A stretch of 64,000 nt of DNA from Vespa crabro (GCF_910589235.1 NC_060966.1:3038001-3102000), one strand, 5' to 3'; positions 1 through 13,721 are shown, counted from the first letter of the stretch. Translations and numbers: made by a program. The notes: generated by a model from the sequence alone, not told the origin.

Positions 1-98
1 GCCACGGCCATTAGTATTCGATCCCGATAGGTTACTACCGGAAAAGAATTGTTTTACGTATTTCTTTCCATTTAGTTACGGTCAAAGAAATTGCATAG
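1..98 (+). pseudogene. CYP4-type P450 fragment, haem-loop exon (copy D)
   Basis: From base 2 the plus strand reads PRPLVFDPDR and then PFSYGQRNCI. These are the meander region and haem-binding loop with its cysteine, as in the penultimate coding exon of the intact gene at 16,996-19,608. The exon should end at base 98, but the donor GT is AT at 99-100. Homology to the following intron continues only to about 175, and no last exon follows. The upstream exons lie outside the window, so the rest of this copy cannot be judged. The broken donor and missing last exon make a functional gene unlikely. Confidence 0.8.
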
Positions 99-1429
99 AT
101 AATTACATACTCCTATAGATTATTTGGAAGTATATTCCAGAAAATTCAAAAATAAAATGCATTTACAATTGATTTCTCTCTCCTTTCCGGAGCATTTAAT
201 TACGAGCCAAGTGTCCATTGTACGAAGAAACTTACCTTGAGATGAGGTCATTATAATGTTTGCATTCTTTCAGATTCTCTCATTCTTTCGAAAATCAGAG
301 ATTATAGACAAGATAACTAATGTAATAATCCGTGTAAATAATCCGATTTATATGTTATATTATGTAATGATATACATCGATATACATCAATATTCATGCC
401 GACAAAATACTTTTGATGAAAACTAAAATTATTATATATCGTACGTTATAGCATACTAACCGAGAGATGTTAAAAAACGAATGCGACGAGGAATCGATCA
501 GAGCAAGCGTGAATTCCATATTCCAGCCTAATACTCTGGGCTGATGTCGAAGCAAACTTTAACATAGATTTATGAAATTTCACTTCTAATTACAGCAATT
601 GACTATGGTTTCTGATTTGCTAGTGAAGTAATTTATCATCAGCTTAGCACGTGACTGTTTTTTTTTTGTTTGACGACCGATCTCGTTGAAAGAATTATAG
701 GTATATAAGAATTTTCTTCTTATTGAAGATATTCCAAAGAAGTGATTATCGTTATATGTTACAATCTACATATATGATTGCTATATATAACATGTCGTAT
801 TTATTATTTATATCATTTTAAATTAATCGATATGTATTGTTATATTTACCATAAATACTCCACGTGTACAATCACAGTAGTCTCTTCATCGCAAGAAAGA
901 AAAGCAAAATACATGAAGCATTCGTTATTAGATAAAGGTTAAATTAACACGTGTGACAGCTACGAAGCCATAATGGAAATGCACAAAAAGATAAAACAAT
1001 TCGATATGATTTGCGGCAAATATCGAATGATTGCATATTTAATTACCATTATATTGATATACGAATCATATGTAAATGTCCTTTCTTCCATTTTCTCTTA
1101 TTTTATATCATCCTAATTCTGTCACTCCTTCGCACTCACACACATAGCAATAAATTAAAAATTTTCATTTACTGAAACACATATTCCTGTAAATTGACAT
1201 TAACACTGAAAATATGTTTTAAATTATACATTTGTTACAAGCTTAATGCATCGGTCATCATCAAGGTTTTGTCACTTGTTGAGTTTTAGCACTTAAAAAA
1301 TACTTTAAATCTAATGAGCGATTCTATTATAATATTTAATAACAGAATTTAATTATTGCATCATCATTTTAAATTAATTCTGATATGAAACATATGAAAA
1401 TCATGAAAATAGAAATATAGTTCTGCGAA

Positions 1430-2960
1430 ATCCTTTTCGGGATTAATATAAAATATTGTTTACGATTTCGCAATTTCTTTTCTAGCCTATATTTTTTCAT
1501 AACATTTCAGTTGTAGTATGTAGGCGTAAATATACATCTCCGATACTAAATGGAGTACTATAAATATTGATAGCTTGCACCCATAAATTCCTTTCGTAAT
1601 AGCTTTCTTTACCATAGAGCAATTGAAACTTTGGTATTAATTCACTTTGGATATTAGTTAAACATCGTAATTAATCTATCGTAAATTTCTAATCACGTTC
1701 GTAAATTTAACGGTACATTAATATAAAAAAGTTTCATTGCCTGTCATCGATACAATAGGATATTTTTTTAATATCCTATTAACGATTGTTGAAAATACTA
1801 AATATGGAAAAGTATAATCAATTCATTGAATTGAAATTTTGGTAATATATTTGTTGAATATTGTCTGTCGATATACAATCAAAAATTATCTGCGGTCGAT
1901 AAAATTTTCAGTGATGTTATTTAATTTACAGTTTTCCTAAAGAATTAAAATTATTTCAACGTTCATTGGCATCAGTTAGGAAGAATAGTTTTCTAATAGC
2001 GATCTAAAATCGATGGTTAACAATCTCGTTTATCGCAGTAAAAGTGTAATCTGAGATTACTATTTTCTTTATTATCTCGATTATTTGTAATTAAAATGGA
2101 AACGTAGCATTCATCGTTATGGAATAATTACTTTCTATTTTCTTAAATATTACAGATATTTAATGCAATGTTTTGTAGAAATTTTTCCCGACAATTTTTT
2201 CATTCTGTTTTAATTAGTCTCTTATCTATGTTTCTTTCTTCAAATAATTCAATGTTTACATGGCAATTTGACTCCCCCAATCATTAACAAATTTTCTACG
2301 ATGTAATGACATTTTTTTAATGTATCAAGAAAAAATTCGACGTCTCGATTACTTACAGCGCAGATATATAAGTTCATACAATAATACTTTACTCAATGCT
2401 TTTCTATTCATCCAGAATGTGTTATAAAAAAATTTTTAATATTATGCTAACAATACTCCAATTTGATCGTCCGATTATACTTCATCGCTTCGCAAGAAAA
2501 ACCTGTCGGACTTTTAGAAAAAAAAATTGAAAAACGGTTAATATAACAATCATGGTCACAGGAATTCGAAAAATTGTCTTTACTCTATTGATTATGTGAT
2601 GCACCCGTTATGGTCATATAGAAAAAAAGGAAATGACGCACATGCAAAATAAAAGCTAGAAAATGAATTTTGCAAAAGTTGCAAAATATTTTAGAAAGAA
2701 ATTTAACTCATTGCTCGTATTTATGAATATTCAATAATGCACGTGAATATAGCAATTTTTTATCATTATACTTTAATTACATCCTTACAGATTTAATTTG
2801 CCCTAATGCTTTTTATCTTCCTCACGAGTTTTCAAATACATCGTCAAATAGGTCATAATTATTTAAAATAGATCATTGTCATTTTCGATATCAGAAAATT
2901 TCTGATCATCTTACGAACACATTTCGTCCATATTATTTATTTTGTCTAATAATTTGATAT
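1430..2960 (-). repeat. Inverted diverged copy of the spacer at about 13,900-16,430, without the LTR
   Basis: About 1,430-1,735 matches the reverse complement of 16,210-16,430. About 1,780-2,960 matches the reverse complement of 13,900-15,110. In the partner these two pieces are separated by the 1.07-kb LTR at 15,117-16,190. Here only some 40 bases lie between them, so this looks like the spacer in its state without the retroelement. Confidence 0.6.
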
Positions 2961-5649
2961 TCTTCGAATACTTTGGCATTTTTGGGATGAATATACGAAT
3001 GATAAAGTAAAAACTAAAATGTAAAAGTGTAGATGAAATATGGCAAAAAAATGGATACATAAATAGACAAAAGTTCAAATGTAAATTTTACTACATAATA
3101 TTGTTGGTTTTATTCATTTTATTCACTTTGTTAAAACTAGCATTTAAAACACATAATATACAAAACAATAATAGTATATTAATAGAATAATAATTGAAAA
3201 TAATAATAGATCGCCAAATACTATGACGAACCATCACCTTTTGATGCTCTACGTTAGGATCACAATGTAGTGCAAATGTATCCTCTCCAATCGAGTGTTT
3301 CTTGATAATATAGAAGACAAAGGCAAATGACATTTAAAATAGTTCCAGAAATTTTAGATACGTTTATATATGATATAATATATATATATATATATATTTC
3401 GACAGGCGTATATAATTGACCGATATATTACAAAGATTATAATTCATATTAAAATTCATATTTTTGTACAAACGTACATTCACCAATAATCGATAGGCTG
3501 AAATGCTGTTTCATCCATTTCACGTAATGCAGATATATTTTTGATCATATATGATTGTTCATGTAGAACAGTCGTTTTATTAAATATATAAAATGAGTAA
3601 ATAATACGCCCATGTTATTAGTGGAGAATAGTAAATCATGTAATTATTGATTAAATAATTCATTGAGAAAAATTAATTATTAATTTTACAAACCTTCTCT
3701 ACTTTGAACTATATTGAGTAAGTCAATAATATCCAAAGGAATTATGTATACGTGATCGGTAAAATTTCCAGTATGATAACTTTAATAAATTTGAAGTTTA
3801 GAATTTTTCAGAAAAATGAATTTTATTTCAACATTTATTTCCAATCAGTTTGAAAGTATTATTAATTAAAATTGACAAGAAATCGTTCGACTACAATCTC
3901 GATCTTGAGATTACACATTTCATGATTATCTGATTGAACCCTACCAAACATTAAAAAAATTTCCACTAACAAAGTATAAGTATCATTTATCGAAATAAAA
4001 TAATTATTTTTCATTCCTTTTGTGATTACATATATTTAATCGAATTTTTGGACAAAATTTTCTCGTCCGTTCTTGCAATTAGTTTTAATAATAAACTTAT
4101 TCATGTACATTTATCAAACACTTAAATGATTATGTAAAATATTTCTTCACAATATTAATATTTTATATATTAATATAACTAAAGATAACTGAATATTTCA
4201 ATATCTTTACCACATAGCGTCCATACGTAATCACATACAATGATGCATTAAACAATGCTTTTGCATTAGTCTAGAGTAATTCACAAGATTATTCGTATTA
4301 TTGCAATAATGGCCCTCAAATTCGAACATTCATTTATCTTTCACCGTCTTACTATTCGTGTCGACGAGATTCTTAGAAGAAAAATCTTTTAAAGAAAAGA
4401 AAGAAATTTTGACCACAGTTCCAGTAACTAACCGCTTAAGACATCTGTCGTATTTAAAAAAAAAGTAGAGGAACAATCCCCAGCAAAAAAGTTTGTTGTC
4501 ATTACAATAAATTTTGACAGTGTTTCACAATTTTATCAAATGGATTCCGATTCGGTTCGTCGTATTTACAATTACTGTGTACCTGCATGCGTACGCACGT
4601 GTATATACTGTCTGTATCAATAAACGTTAGATGGCAATGGGGAATGATAAAGAGAGACATTCTTGACAACACGAACAATCGTAATAATTAACCTCTACAT
4701 TTGAAGCTAAAAATAGTAAGTCAACCGAAACCTTCGCATCTCAATACTTCAGATATATAGTTATAAATTTAAATTCACATCGTGCCTTTTATCACGCATC
4801 ATCCTCATGAATTCTTCAGGATCCATCAAAAACATTGCATTATCCCAATAGTTTCGAAAGCTGAAAAATTCTGAATTGCCATTTTTCATGGCGACCAGTG
4901 GGTTTATAACATTGATGATGGTATCCCCAATGAAATTCGATCGTTATCACGTGCTTTGGTACGAGAAATGCATCGTAACATGCCCTCGTAATTAGGAACG
5001 TAAGACGCAACAAGTTTTCACTTGACATAAACCAAATTCTTGCAGTATGATACGACGTAATACGTGTCCCTTTTCGTCTTTGCTCCAATAAATGGCTTCG
5101 TAAACAATATACTTGTAATTATAGTATTTATATTTTACGTAATAACGGTCTAATAACGGTCATGTCTATTTCGATATTTTATTTCAATCGTACTCATTAT
5201 CCCGACTTTCTTAATGATTTAGGTCATCATGAGAACAGGCATAATTTTTGAACAATTTTAATGATCAAGTTCTCATTTTAAAGACGGATCTACTGCATAT
5301 TATTTTAGAATTTTTGAAAGAGCTTTTAGTTGATGCATAAATTATCCTCGAATAAAAATAATATACTTCACACGATTTTCTTCGAAGATAATTTTTCGAA
5401 AATTCAATACATTCGATTAAATCTTCGTCATTAAAATGACACCTTTTTGTAATTGTACCGGAATTACTTCTGTCTTCATTGACGGCGTAAATGCTGTTTT
5501 CGACATTTTTCGAAGAAAAGATTTATTACTGTGATGTTTGTAGTTCCTCATTATTTTTATAGATTAAAAAGATAGAGATTTTGTAAGCAATGTGTAGCAC
5601 ATTTGAACGCATTTAGATTAGTATTTCAAGAAAATCTTACGTTCGAGTC

Positions 5650-5690
5650 TAACGAAACTAATGAACTAATTTATTTCATTAGTTTCGTTA
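5650..5690. repeat. Perfect 16-bp inverted repeat with 9-nt loop
   Basis: Positions 5,650-5,665 and 5,675-5,690 are perfect reverse complements around a 9-nt loop. The corresponding sequence near 33,170-33,195 has only one arm, so the hairpin is specific to this copy. Confidence 0.7.
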
Positions 5691-6195
5691 TACTTCTTAT
5701 CTCCATTTTTTATTTGATAATGTAGTAAGGTATTACTATTCAATCTCTTATATCTATTTCTTCCACTAATGGCTGACGAGAGTTTCGCGGCGATCTGTGA
5801 TACAGCAGCAGTATAAGTTTGTTCGATTAGATATGGTTATAAAGTATATTCATTTGTCGATTATTTTTTCAAAATTAATGAACATATATACCATATATTA
5901 GTAAACGTATATATTATATATTATTTTTAATGAAGATCAAAACACAAGTTCTGTTCCACGTTATCTGCGGCATTTTTTCCAGCGTTATTTCGTTATGATT
6001 TCCTCTGCGGGAATTCACTTTATATTTTTTCAATTACTACTACTATTACTATAATAATAATAAAGAAAAGAATATAATAAATAGAAGAATATACCTACAT
6101 TAAATACATCATGACACATATGATGTCGGTAATTTACAATAACAACAGAAGTAGAAATGTATCATTTTACTTGGTCGTTTTATGCCCTAACTCTC

Positions 6196-7289
6196 ATCAA
6201 ATCGTATCCTTGATAACTTCGACACATGATCGCCCATCGATAGACATATTTAATCCTTTTTGAATATTTAAAAGAAATAATAATTAGTGAACATATACTT
6301 ATATATTATATAGTTGTATAAGGATCAAAATACGAGTTCATTTCCATATTATATAGAAGGTTTTATTCTCTAATTATTTTTAACAAAACACTTTATAAAA
6401 GCTTGTTTTTATCACAAATTTATATAATAATTATTATATGTAGTAATTACATTTATTATTCTCCGTATTTTTTGCGAAACATATCCTTACCGATGTCCTA
6501 TCTAGCATAGATTATTAGGAGACGCATTCTAGCATCATAATCTCATACATATGAGGGATTGAAAAGTGAGTTTACAGTCTACTAAACTACTTATTCTAAC
6601 TTACACAAAACCGATTGTTTTATCGCGTAAAATAAATACAACTTACGAATGTTTTTACAATACCGATACGATAGGCGTATGTTGGAGACACTGTTCCCTG
6701 TAGCTCCACTCTTTGAGCGAAAAGTGATTAACAGCCTAGTAGTAAAAAAAGAGATATGCGTATGTATTACGAATATTGCGTTTGAAATTTTGTAGTCCTT
6801 AGCAATCTCAGAAGTTTTTACCAGAACATTACATTACTATACTGAAGAGTAGGACTCCCCTCCCTGTTTTAGTTTTCGTTTTACTTTAATTCCTACTTAA
6901 TTAACTTGCACTAAAGTGCCCTAAGAAATTTCACTTCAAAAAGTAAAATTAATTTATATTAAATTCATTATAAACAAATAATTATATCTGAATATGGCAT
7001 TCTCTAAGTAGTCTTTATTTGAAACATGTTTTGCTATGAATAATGGTAGTAATAAATATTAATAGATATAGAATAGTATATAATATAAATGCATATAAAA
7101 TAATAGTGCGATGGATTACGAAGTACTGTAATATTTCCTTTGTAACATATTGTAATATATGTACGAGACAAAACACAATCTTACCTGATAATGAATTTAA
7201 ATCATTGTATTCGGATACAATCATAAAATATACTTTACATTTTTGTTTATTGCCATATTGGTCGATCGCTTGGACAACAATGATTAATA
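6196..7289. other. Intergenic, no supported gene
   Basis: AT-rich sequence between the inverted-duplication arm and the RpS10 promoter. Open frames on both strands near 7,015-7,381 overlap each other, lack recognisable domains and run into the promoter region, so they are not called. Confidence 0.5.
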
Positions 7290-7455
7290 TGACCAATCGA
7301 AATTGCCATAAGGTAGAGAAAAGAAACATGGCGTACGAGTCGCTTCTAATGGCGTGGCCAATCAGAATTAGCAACATTTAAAGAAAAGAATCGTACCGCT
7401 GCGAACCGGAACTAGCGAGGTTGCAAGAACTAAATTCTTCCATCTTTTCCCTCGT
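7290..7455 (+). promoter_or_regulatory. Probable RpS10 promoter and transcription start
   Basis: Two CCAAT boxes (7,293-7,297 and 7,358-7,362) lie upstream of a pyrimidine-rich stretch at 7,434-7,453, which resembles the TOP-type start of ribosomal-protein mRNAs. The start codon is about 510 bases further on, directly behind an acceptor AG, so a non-coding first exon and a 5'UTR intron are inferred. The first-exon donor was not settled. Confidence 0.45.
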
Positions 7456-7956
7456 GTTCTTGAATAAGATTGTTGTTTTCATCAAATATTCTACAAGAAA
7501 TTAAATAAGATTATAGGAGATCTACAAAGGAACGTCGAGTACGTTTTACATCATACCCATCATTATCATTTTATTAGAATTTTGAGAATTAATTTAAGTT
7601 TTAAGGTGTATCAAGTACTTGTTATGAGTTACATAGGTTATTACAAATACATTATTTCATATAATGTTGCATTAAACATATAATAAATTGTTGATATTAT
7701 ATAATATTAGAAATTAAGATTTTATTATATTGAATAAATAACAAATGTCTTTTATGTCTGGTTTATTTTACACGTTTAATTTTATCAAATTTCTTTATTG
7801 CCTATGAGATATGTTTGTTAATCTAATATTTCTATCTGCTAGTACCTCAAAAGTAACAAATTAGTAAGATTATGTTTCATTGATATTATACAGTATTTAA
7901 TAACTCAAATTATCAATAATAACTTAAGATATATATAATATATTTTTATCATCAGG

Positions 7957-8525
7957 ATGTTAATGCCAAAAAAGAATCGTGTGGCCATATATGAATACCT
8001 TTTTAAAGAAGGTGTAATGGTAGCGAAAAAGGACTACCATGCTTCAAAGCATCCAGAGTTAGAAACAATTCCAAATTTAGAAGTTATTAAAGCAATGCAG
8101 GTAAATTATATCTAAATATTTAATATTAGAATAAATTATCATTGCGTGTGTTCTTTCATTCTTATAACTATTTTTTCATAATTCTCCAGTCCCTCAAATC
8201 CAGAGGTTATGTCAAAGAACAATTTGCTTGGCGACATTTTTATTGGTATTTGACCAATGAGGGAATTGAATATTTACGTGGATTCTTGCATCTACCACCA
8301 GAGATTGTTCCATCTACGCTCAAGAGACAAGTTAGGTCAGAAACTTCAAGACCTAGGCCAACCGCAGGTCCAAGAAGCGAGGCTTCAAGACCGACAGAAG
8401 ACCGTGCTGGTTACAGACGAGGACCAGGAGGTCTTACTGGACCTGGCGATAAAAAAGCCGATGTTGGTGCAGGTACAGGTGACTTAGAATTCCGTGGTGG
8501 CTTTGGGCGTGGAAAAGCTCCGTAA
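7957..8525 (+). CDS. RpS10: 40S ribosomal protein S10 (eS10)
   Basis: Two coding exons, 7,957-8,100 and 8,190-8,525, join to 159 residues, close to the 165 of human RPS10. The protein starts MLMPKKNR, continues with the eS10 winged-helix core (SLKSRGYVKEQFAWRHFYWY, then LTNEGIEYLR and LHLPPEIVP) and ends in the usual basic Gly/Arg-rich tail with RGGFGRG. It is a structural protein of the small ribosomal subunit, on its head near the mRNA entry side. The exon junction has clean GT and AG signals after codon 48. The start is chosen because MLMPKKNR is the universal N-terminus; an acceptor AG lies two bases before the ATG, implying an upstream non-coding exon. No lesions are visible. It is the only housekeeping gene in the window and has no functional link to the P450 copies around it. 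Confidence 0.97.
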
Positions 8526-8538
8526 ATAATTTTTGTAA

Positions 8539-8544
8539 AATAAA
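8539..8544 (+). terminator. Poly(A) signal of RpS10
   Basis: AATAAA occurs 14 bases after the RpS10 stop codon, a short 3'UTR as is usual for ribosomal-protein genes. Confidence 0.6.
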
Positions 8545-9196
8545 ATAATCAAAATCAGATATTCTGTTTCTAATTCGTTATATTTCTGATTTCTACTTCT
8601 TTATTACTTGTTATTTATATACCATTGTTAATATATAATATGAAAACTATATCATCCAAAATGTACATATGAAATAGTCGAGAATAATATGAACAACTCC
8701 TTTAAATTGATAACACTCTCCTCATTCCATAGATTGAAATCATTGTTGGAATTCATTTTTGTAAGATAAAGAAGAATGATAAAGTGTACTTATGTTTTTC
8801 ACATTTGGTAATTATATTAAAGTTACTTTTTAAATAGCTAATGTATGTAAAGAACTGTACGATTTTATAATAGTGTAATACATTTGCTGTCAAGAGAAGA
8901 ACTAGTCAACAATATTAAAAAAAGTAGTAAGATTTAGTAATAGATAATCCTGAAACGTTCAAATAAATATAATTCAATGATTATGACATTGATATAGAAG
9001 AGAGAGAGAGAGAGAGTTTGAAGGCAGAAAAGTAGATGGTTTATTTACAAAAAATATTTGTTTTCATCTTAAAACTAATTTGGCACATCTTATAATTTTA
9101 AGTATAACTCTATCTTATAGATGAAAAGATTTAAATAACTATGCCATCAAAGAATATATCATTAGTTGTATTTTTAATTTATAATATATACATATA

Positions 9197-9248
<52 letters not shown>

Positions 9249-11049
9249 ATATTATTAATCCTGTTAAAGATATTTTCTAAAGGTTTCTTATGTGATATTT
9301 TTTGTTGACATTTAACAGATGCTATTACAAAACTAGAATTATCCAAAAATATTTCGTCAGATAGACAATAGAAATAATAAAGCTTTTATCAAATGAGCAT
9401 TCCAATCTTCATATTCTTCATCATTTTGTCTTGATGGCACTTTATATATAGTTAACCTTTTTTTCATGTAGAATAGCAGAAACGATATTTCGTGATATTT
9501 TAATTTTTTGTGTAAGTCACACTTGTTTGTTCATTTTTTATTTCTTTTTGCTTTTTGAAAACACTTCTGAACACATTTTGTAATAAGGATCAAGCTTCTT
9601 TCAACAGTCATTTAATAAAATAAATAAAGGGTAATAATTAATATAATTGTGTTTGTAGATTTTTGACTATTGGTAATTTCTTTTTTTCTATAACATTCGG
9701 TTTTAGATTTGGAATTAGCATTATACACATCATTGTGAAAGAAGTATGACAACAAAAATTTCATCTGTACAAAAGAATTCTATTAAATCTATACAAATGC
9801 TAACAAAGTCATAATAACAACATGTATTCCATATAATTTTCTTAAATCCAGAATGCGTTTACTATTTAAGAGAAAATGAGAATATCTTTTCATATAAGAA
9901 ACATTTCAAAATAAGGAAGCAGGTTGCTGTTTTAAATGTTAAAGATAATCATAAGTTATTGTTTTTTGATTCGTTTCCAAGAACATAATAATAACATTAA
10001 CAAAAATGTTAATGAAAAATGAATCTATTTAAATGAAAATACATGCCTTGCTTTTTTCGGTTTATTTTGACGCTACGTTCTCTTCTTGATTATTATTATA
10101 TTTTCAATCACTTAGAACATTAAAGAATTTATACTTCGTATATCATACGAAGCATCAGGCGAAAATGATCGCTTCATTAGACATATGTAAAACAGAGATG
10201 CATAGATGGGGCTAAGTGGCGGCAATTTTGAAATTAAAAATTACAATTTCCATTAAGATATATTCTCTTACAAATTCAATCAATTTTTCATTACCAAATG
10301 TTTATTATTATAATAAATATATATATTTGTACTACTATTGGATTACTATTAACATTGCCTACACGAATAAAAACAGACAAGTACAGACATCTTTGAGCAT
10401 AGACAAAATATTTTTTGCAAGAATATAGTTAGTTCTTTATGTTTGCATAAAACAATAAGATTTTAAATTCAAGAATGAGCATGACTGTATCTTTTTTCGT
10501 TTACACATCCTTCTCCGATTTCCAACTTTTGATACAATATAATATGGAGTATATATTACTTGCATTACATGCATATAAAATAAATCACAATATTATTGGT
10601 ACATTTTATATTTCATATTGAAATATGAAAAATGAAAAGATAATAAAAGAACATTCAATACTTGTTATTCAAGTAATATAATTTTCAAATAATATAATAT
10701 GGAAATAAAATTATTGAAAAAAATATTAAAATATTATTATTTATAATTACGAAAAAATGAAATGTAACAATTCCTTGCTGCATAGTATTTTACAACAATT
10801 GATTAATCCAAATCAGATCTTCCTGTAGAGATATTATAACGTTCGGTCTGATACTTTAGAATACTCAGTTTATAGAATTTAATAGAATAGAATACAATAG
10901 TGTGCTATTATGGCCGGAAAAGAAACAGAAACCATTTTTGAGATTTAGTTGTTATTCATTAAAAAATCCGGAATATGATAAATAAAAGTTTTACATCTAT
11001 AAGAAATATTATCAATAGATTTGAAAATAAAGCTAGAATAAATAATAAG
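8545..11049. other. Intergenic, no supported gene
   Basis: AT-rich sequence with a short (GA)n at about 9,000-9,016 and an (ATT)n run at about 9,198-9,246. The frame at 10,216-10,428 has low-complexity composition and no recognisable domain. Nothing else stands out. Confidence 0.5.
9198..9246. repeat. (ATT)n microsatellite
   Basis: Uninterrupted trinucleotide run of about 16 units inside AT-rich intergenic DNA. Confidence 0.95.
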
Positions 11050-11600
11050 ACTAGTTAAGGGAGAAAGAGATTGTTAAATTGAAGCGAAGAATGATTTGTT
11101 TTTCGAAAAGTTAAAGAAGATTCGAAAATAAGTGCATCGAAAATTAATGTTCTAAATTTTGCTGATAAAACTGTTTCGAATGTCCGAATGGTCCAAAGGG
11201 TATTACGAAAAAATTCATATAATAAATTTCGAAAAAATTCATATAATGAGAAAAAGCATATGTTATTCCCATGACGTGTGGAAAAACAAAGTGTTGAATT
11301 CACTGAAAAATATGTTTCTTGAATTATTAAATTTTGGATAGACGTAATATTTTGCGATAAAAGTGAATATAATATTTAGATTAATGGTCACCGATAAGTA
11401 TCACGGAAAAAGTCAAATGAAGAAATGAACCCTAAAAATCTTCGCTTAACGATTAAGTTCGATGGCGGCAATGTTATGGTGTGAGTATTGACGTTTTCGT
11501 AGGTGTACTCTTCAATTTTCTCTCAAAGACCACATATTACCATGCAGATTATTTGATCATGAGCATTTGTTGGATGCTAAGAATAAAAAATACATTGCTC
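11050..11600 (+). mobile_element. Tc1-like transposase relic
   Basis: Conceptual translation of the plus strand, across stops and frame changes, follows the order of a Tc1-type transposase. A basic N-terminal DNA-binding part lies near 11,060-11,260. Next comes WIDVIFCDKSEYNI at 11,335-11,380, which holds the first catalytic aspartate (canonical VIWSDESKFNLF), and then NPKNLRLTIKFDGGNVMVW at about 11,427-11,486. In-frame stops and a TAG directly after EYNI show that it is inactive. The region with the second aspartate and final glutamate is not recognisable. Terminal repeats were not found. It is a fossil, unrelated to the neighbouring genes. Confidence 0.7.
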
Positions 11601-13070
11601 GCTCATAAATCTTAAACATTTATAATTAAATTCGTAGCTTTTTAAAATATACAAAACCAGACAACAAACACATGAGGTAAGTTTGTAGACTATAAGAAAG
11701 ACATGTGGTTGTCTAGAATTTACCCTTAAAATAAAAAGATTAATTATTTAAATCATTATTTTTTTAAACATTCTAAAAGGAATGGCTACAACTAATCAAA
11801 GATCAATCCATCTCTTCCTTTTCCTTTTACTAAGAAATTTCTCCCTTTCCCTTTTTTTCAAATTATTCTAACCGTCTTGTCGAATAGTTAATCACAAAAT
11901 AAATAATCTTAAGGTGTAAGTAAAAACTCTTTACCAAAGTAAACTCTATTATATTACATAACACGACTCTTTATGCTCAATGTATCATAATAATCGTAAG
12001 AATGTATTGTTATCCTATTATACTTGCCTATCATCATAAGTTCAATTAACCGCATTCAGCAATATACAAAAACTAGGTCTCATTTTAATTAATTTCCGTT
12101 TGAGGATTCGATGATTGAACAAGGTATAATTCTAGGATCAGCTACGTCGCAAGCGATTGGGGCACTAAATTATGAATATAATGATATATTTTAACATTGG
12201 GAAAAATAATTGAAAGATAGCACTGAGAAAATAAACATTTTAAAGACGCATCAATTTTGCTAAGATGATGACACCAAATACTAATCAAAGATCATTTAAA
12301 AATAGAAAATATGTGTAGAATAGTCCAAAAATTACGAATACATCATTTCAATTGTCGGACATAAATCTGATCGTGATGGTATCGGATAGACTTAACAATA
12401 AAATAAGAATACATTCGATTTCTAATCAAACAGATCTGCAAAATATACTGATAAAAGACTAGTAAAACGTTGAAGATTATTTAAAAAAACTAATGAGATC
12501 ATGTGTCTTAAAAAACTTACAGAGATTTACAAATCTAATAAAATAAGTAGGATATCTTACAAAATATTAATCGCAATAAAATTATTAAGTTTTACGATAT
12601 GTGTAAATAATTTTGTGATCTAATTTAATTGAGAAATTATTATGGAATTATTATTTTTGTTTCTTTCATAACTATAAATGATAATATCGTTCTTTTTTAA
12701 TAATTTTATTAGTTTAATATATATATTATGTTTTTTAAATAAAAATTATTGAAAGTTCTTTCATTATTTTTTTATTTTTTATATTTCTGTTAATTCCCTG
12801 CTGTGTGTTAATAATATCGTACCTAAAAATTTTATTTTATAAGGTTTTCAAACGAGTATTATATTTATACACAAAATATACTGCATTATAGTATGAAGAA
12901 ACAATAGTTGTCTTCAAACGTATATATAAGCAAATATTATTTATAAGATCTGAACTATTTATATGGATGAAAATGAAATGAAACTATTAAAATATATACA
13001 GTATACGTATATATTATTACCGTATATATTATTGATCTTTGCAAACATATATATATGCATATATACATAC
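11601..13070. other. Intergenic, no supported gene
   Basis: AT-rich DNA with no recognisable coding region. A moderately complex stretch near 12,100-12,540 gives short uninteresting frames in all phases and was not matched to any element I know. Confidence 0.4.
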
Positions 13071-13079
13071 ATACATATA

Positions 13080-13081
<2 letters not shown>

Positions 13082-13132
<51 letters not shown>
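13082..13132. repeat. (TA)n microsatellite
   Basis: About 25 perfect TA units, close to the left border of the P450-linked spacer repeats. Confidence 0.95.
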
Positions 13133-13137
<5 letters not shown>

Positions 13138-13189
13138 AGGGGGAAATATATATATTCTATGAATTGAAAAAAGGTGACATTTTAAGGAC

Positions 13190-13420
13190 GAAGATTTAAT
13201 CCAATGTATTGAATTTTCGAAAAATCATCTTCGAAGAAAATCGTGTAAAGTATATTATTTTTATTCGAGGATGATTTATGCATCAACTAAAAGTTCTTTC
13301 CAAAATTCGGGATAAATATGCAGTAATCTCGTTTTGAAATTGAGAACGTGTTCATCAAAATTGGTCAAGAATTATGCCTGTTCTCATGATGGCATAAATC
13401 ATTAAGAAATCCGGGACAAT
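13190..13420 (+). repeat. Spacer module shared with about 33,380-33,640 and inverted at 5,200-5,450
   Basis: The block with TTCGAAAAATCATCTTCG and the following 200 bases recurs in direct orientation at about 33,420-33,640 and in inverted orientation at about 5,200-5,450. The three copies differ from each other by scattered substitutions. It is non-coding spacer carried along with the P450 duplications. Confidence 0.7.
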
Positions 13421-13721
13421 GTCGTAGACTCATTGGTTGCGATGACATTACACTAGGCGCTAGGCTCGGAATTTGTCGGTTTTTCTTGCAAAAGTAATTG
13501 TTTATATTACCGTGTTCCCGAAAATTAATGGAATAACGTAATTTCTTCTATAGATCCTGGAAAACTCGTAAGGAAGATACGCGATAGTAAGCATTAAGTC
13601 AATTTAAATCTGTAAGGAGTGATTCAAGTATAAAGATAAATAAATTGCGATATTCACGTTTCGTTATTGTGTATCGGTAATTATCCTAGTAAAACTCGGT
13701 TATCTTACTATTATTAGCTTT

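Larger units (their letters stand above)
300..6195. repeat. Left arm of inverted segmental duplication (partner about 32,670-36,612)
   Basis: Stretches here match the reverse complement of 32,670-36,612 in the same order: about 306-540 with 36,300-36,612, 3,370-3,700 with 35,940-36,300, 4,290-5,090 with 34,800-35,560, 5,200-5,700 with 33,160-33,640, and 5,930-6,195 with 32,670-32,880. The similarity is diverged, with many substitutions and small indels, so the duplication is old. This arm has about 2.8 kb extra at 540-3,370. Part of that extra is an inverted version of the spacer at 13,900-16,400. No gene is supported inside; short reading frames here are not conserved as protein between the arms. 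Confidence 0.75.

Noticed and set aside
4840..5088. 82-residue minus-strand frame in the left spacer
   Set aside because: The homologous DNA at 34,800-35,080 does not keep this frame, so it is not conserved as protein.
7015..7381. Overlapping 112- and 120-residue frames on both strands
   Set aside because: They are antisense to each other, have no recognisable domain, and overlap the CCAAT-box promoter region of RpS10.
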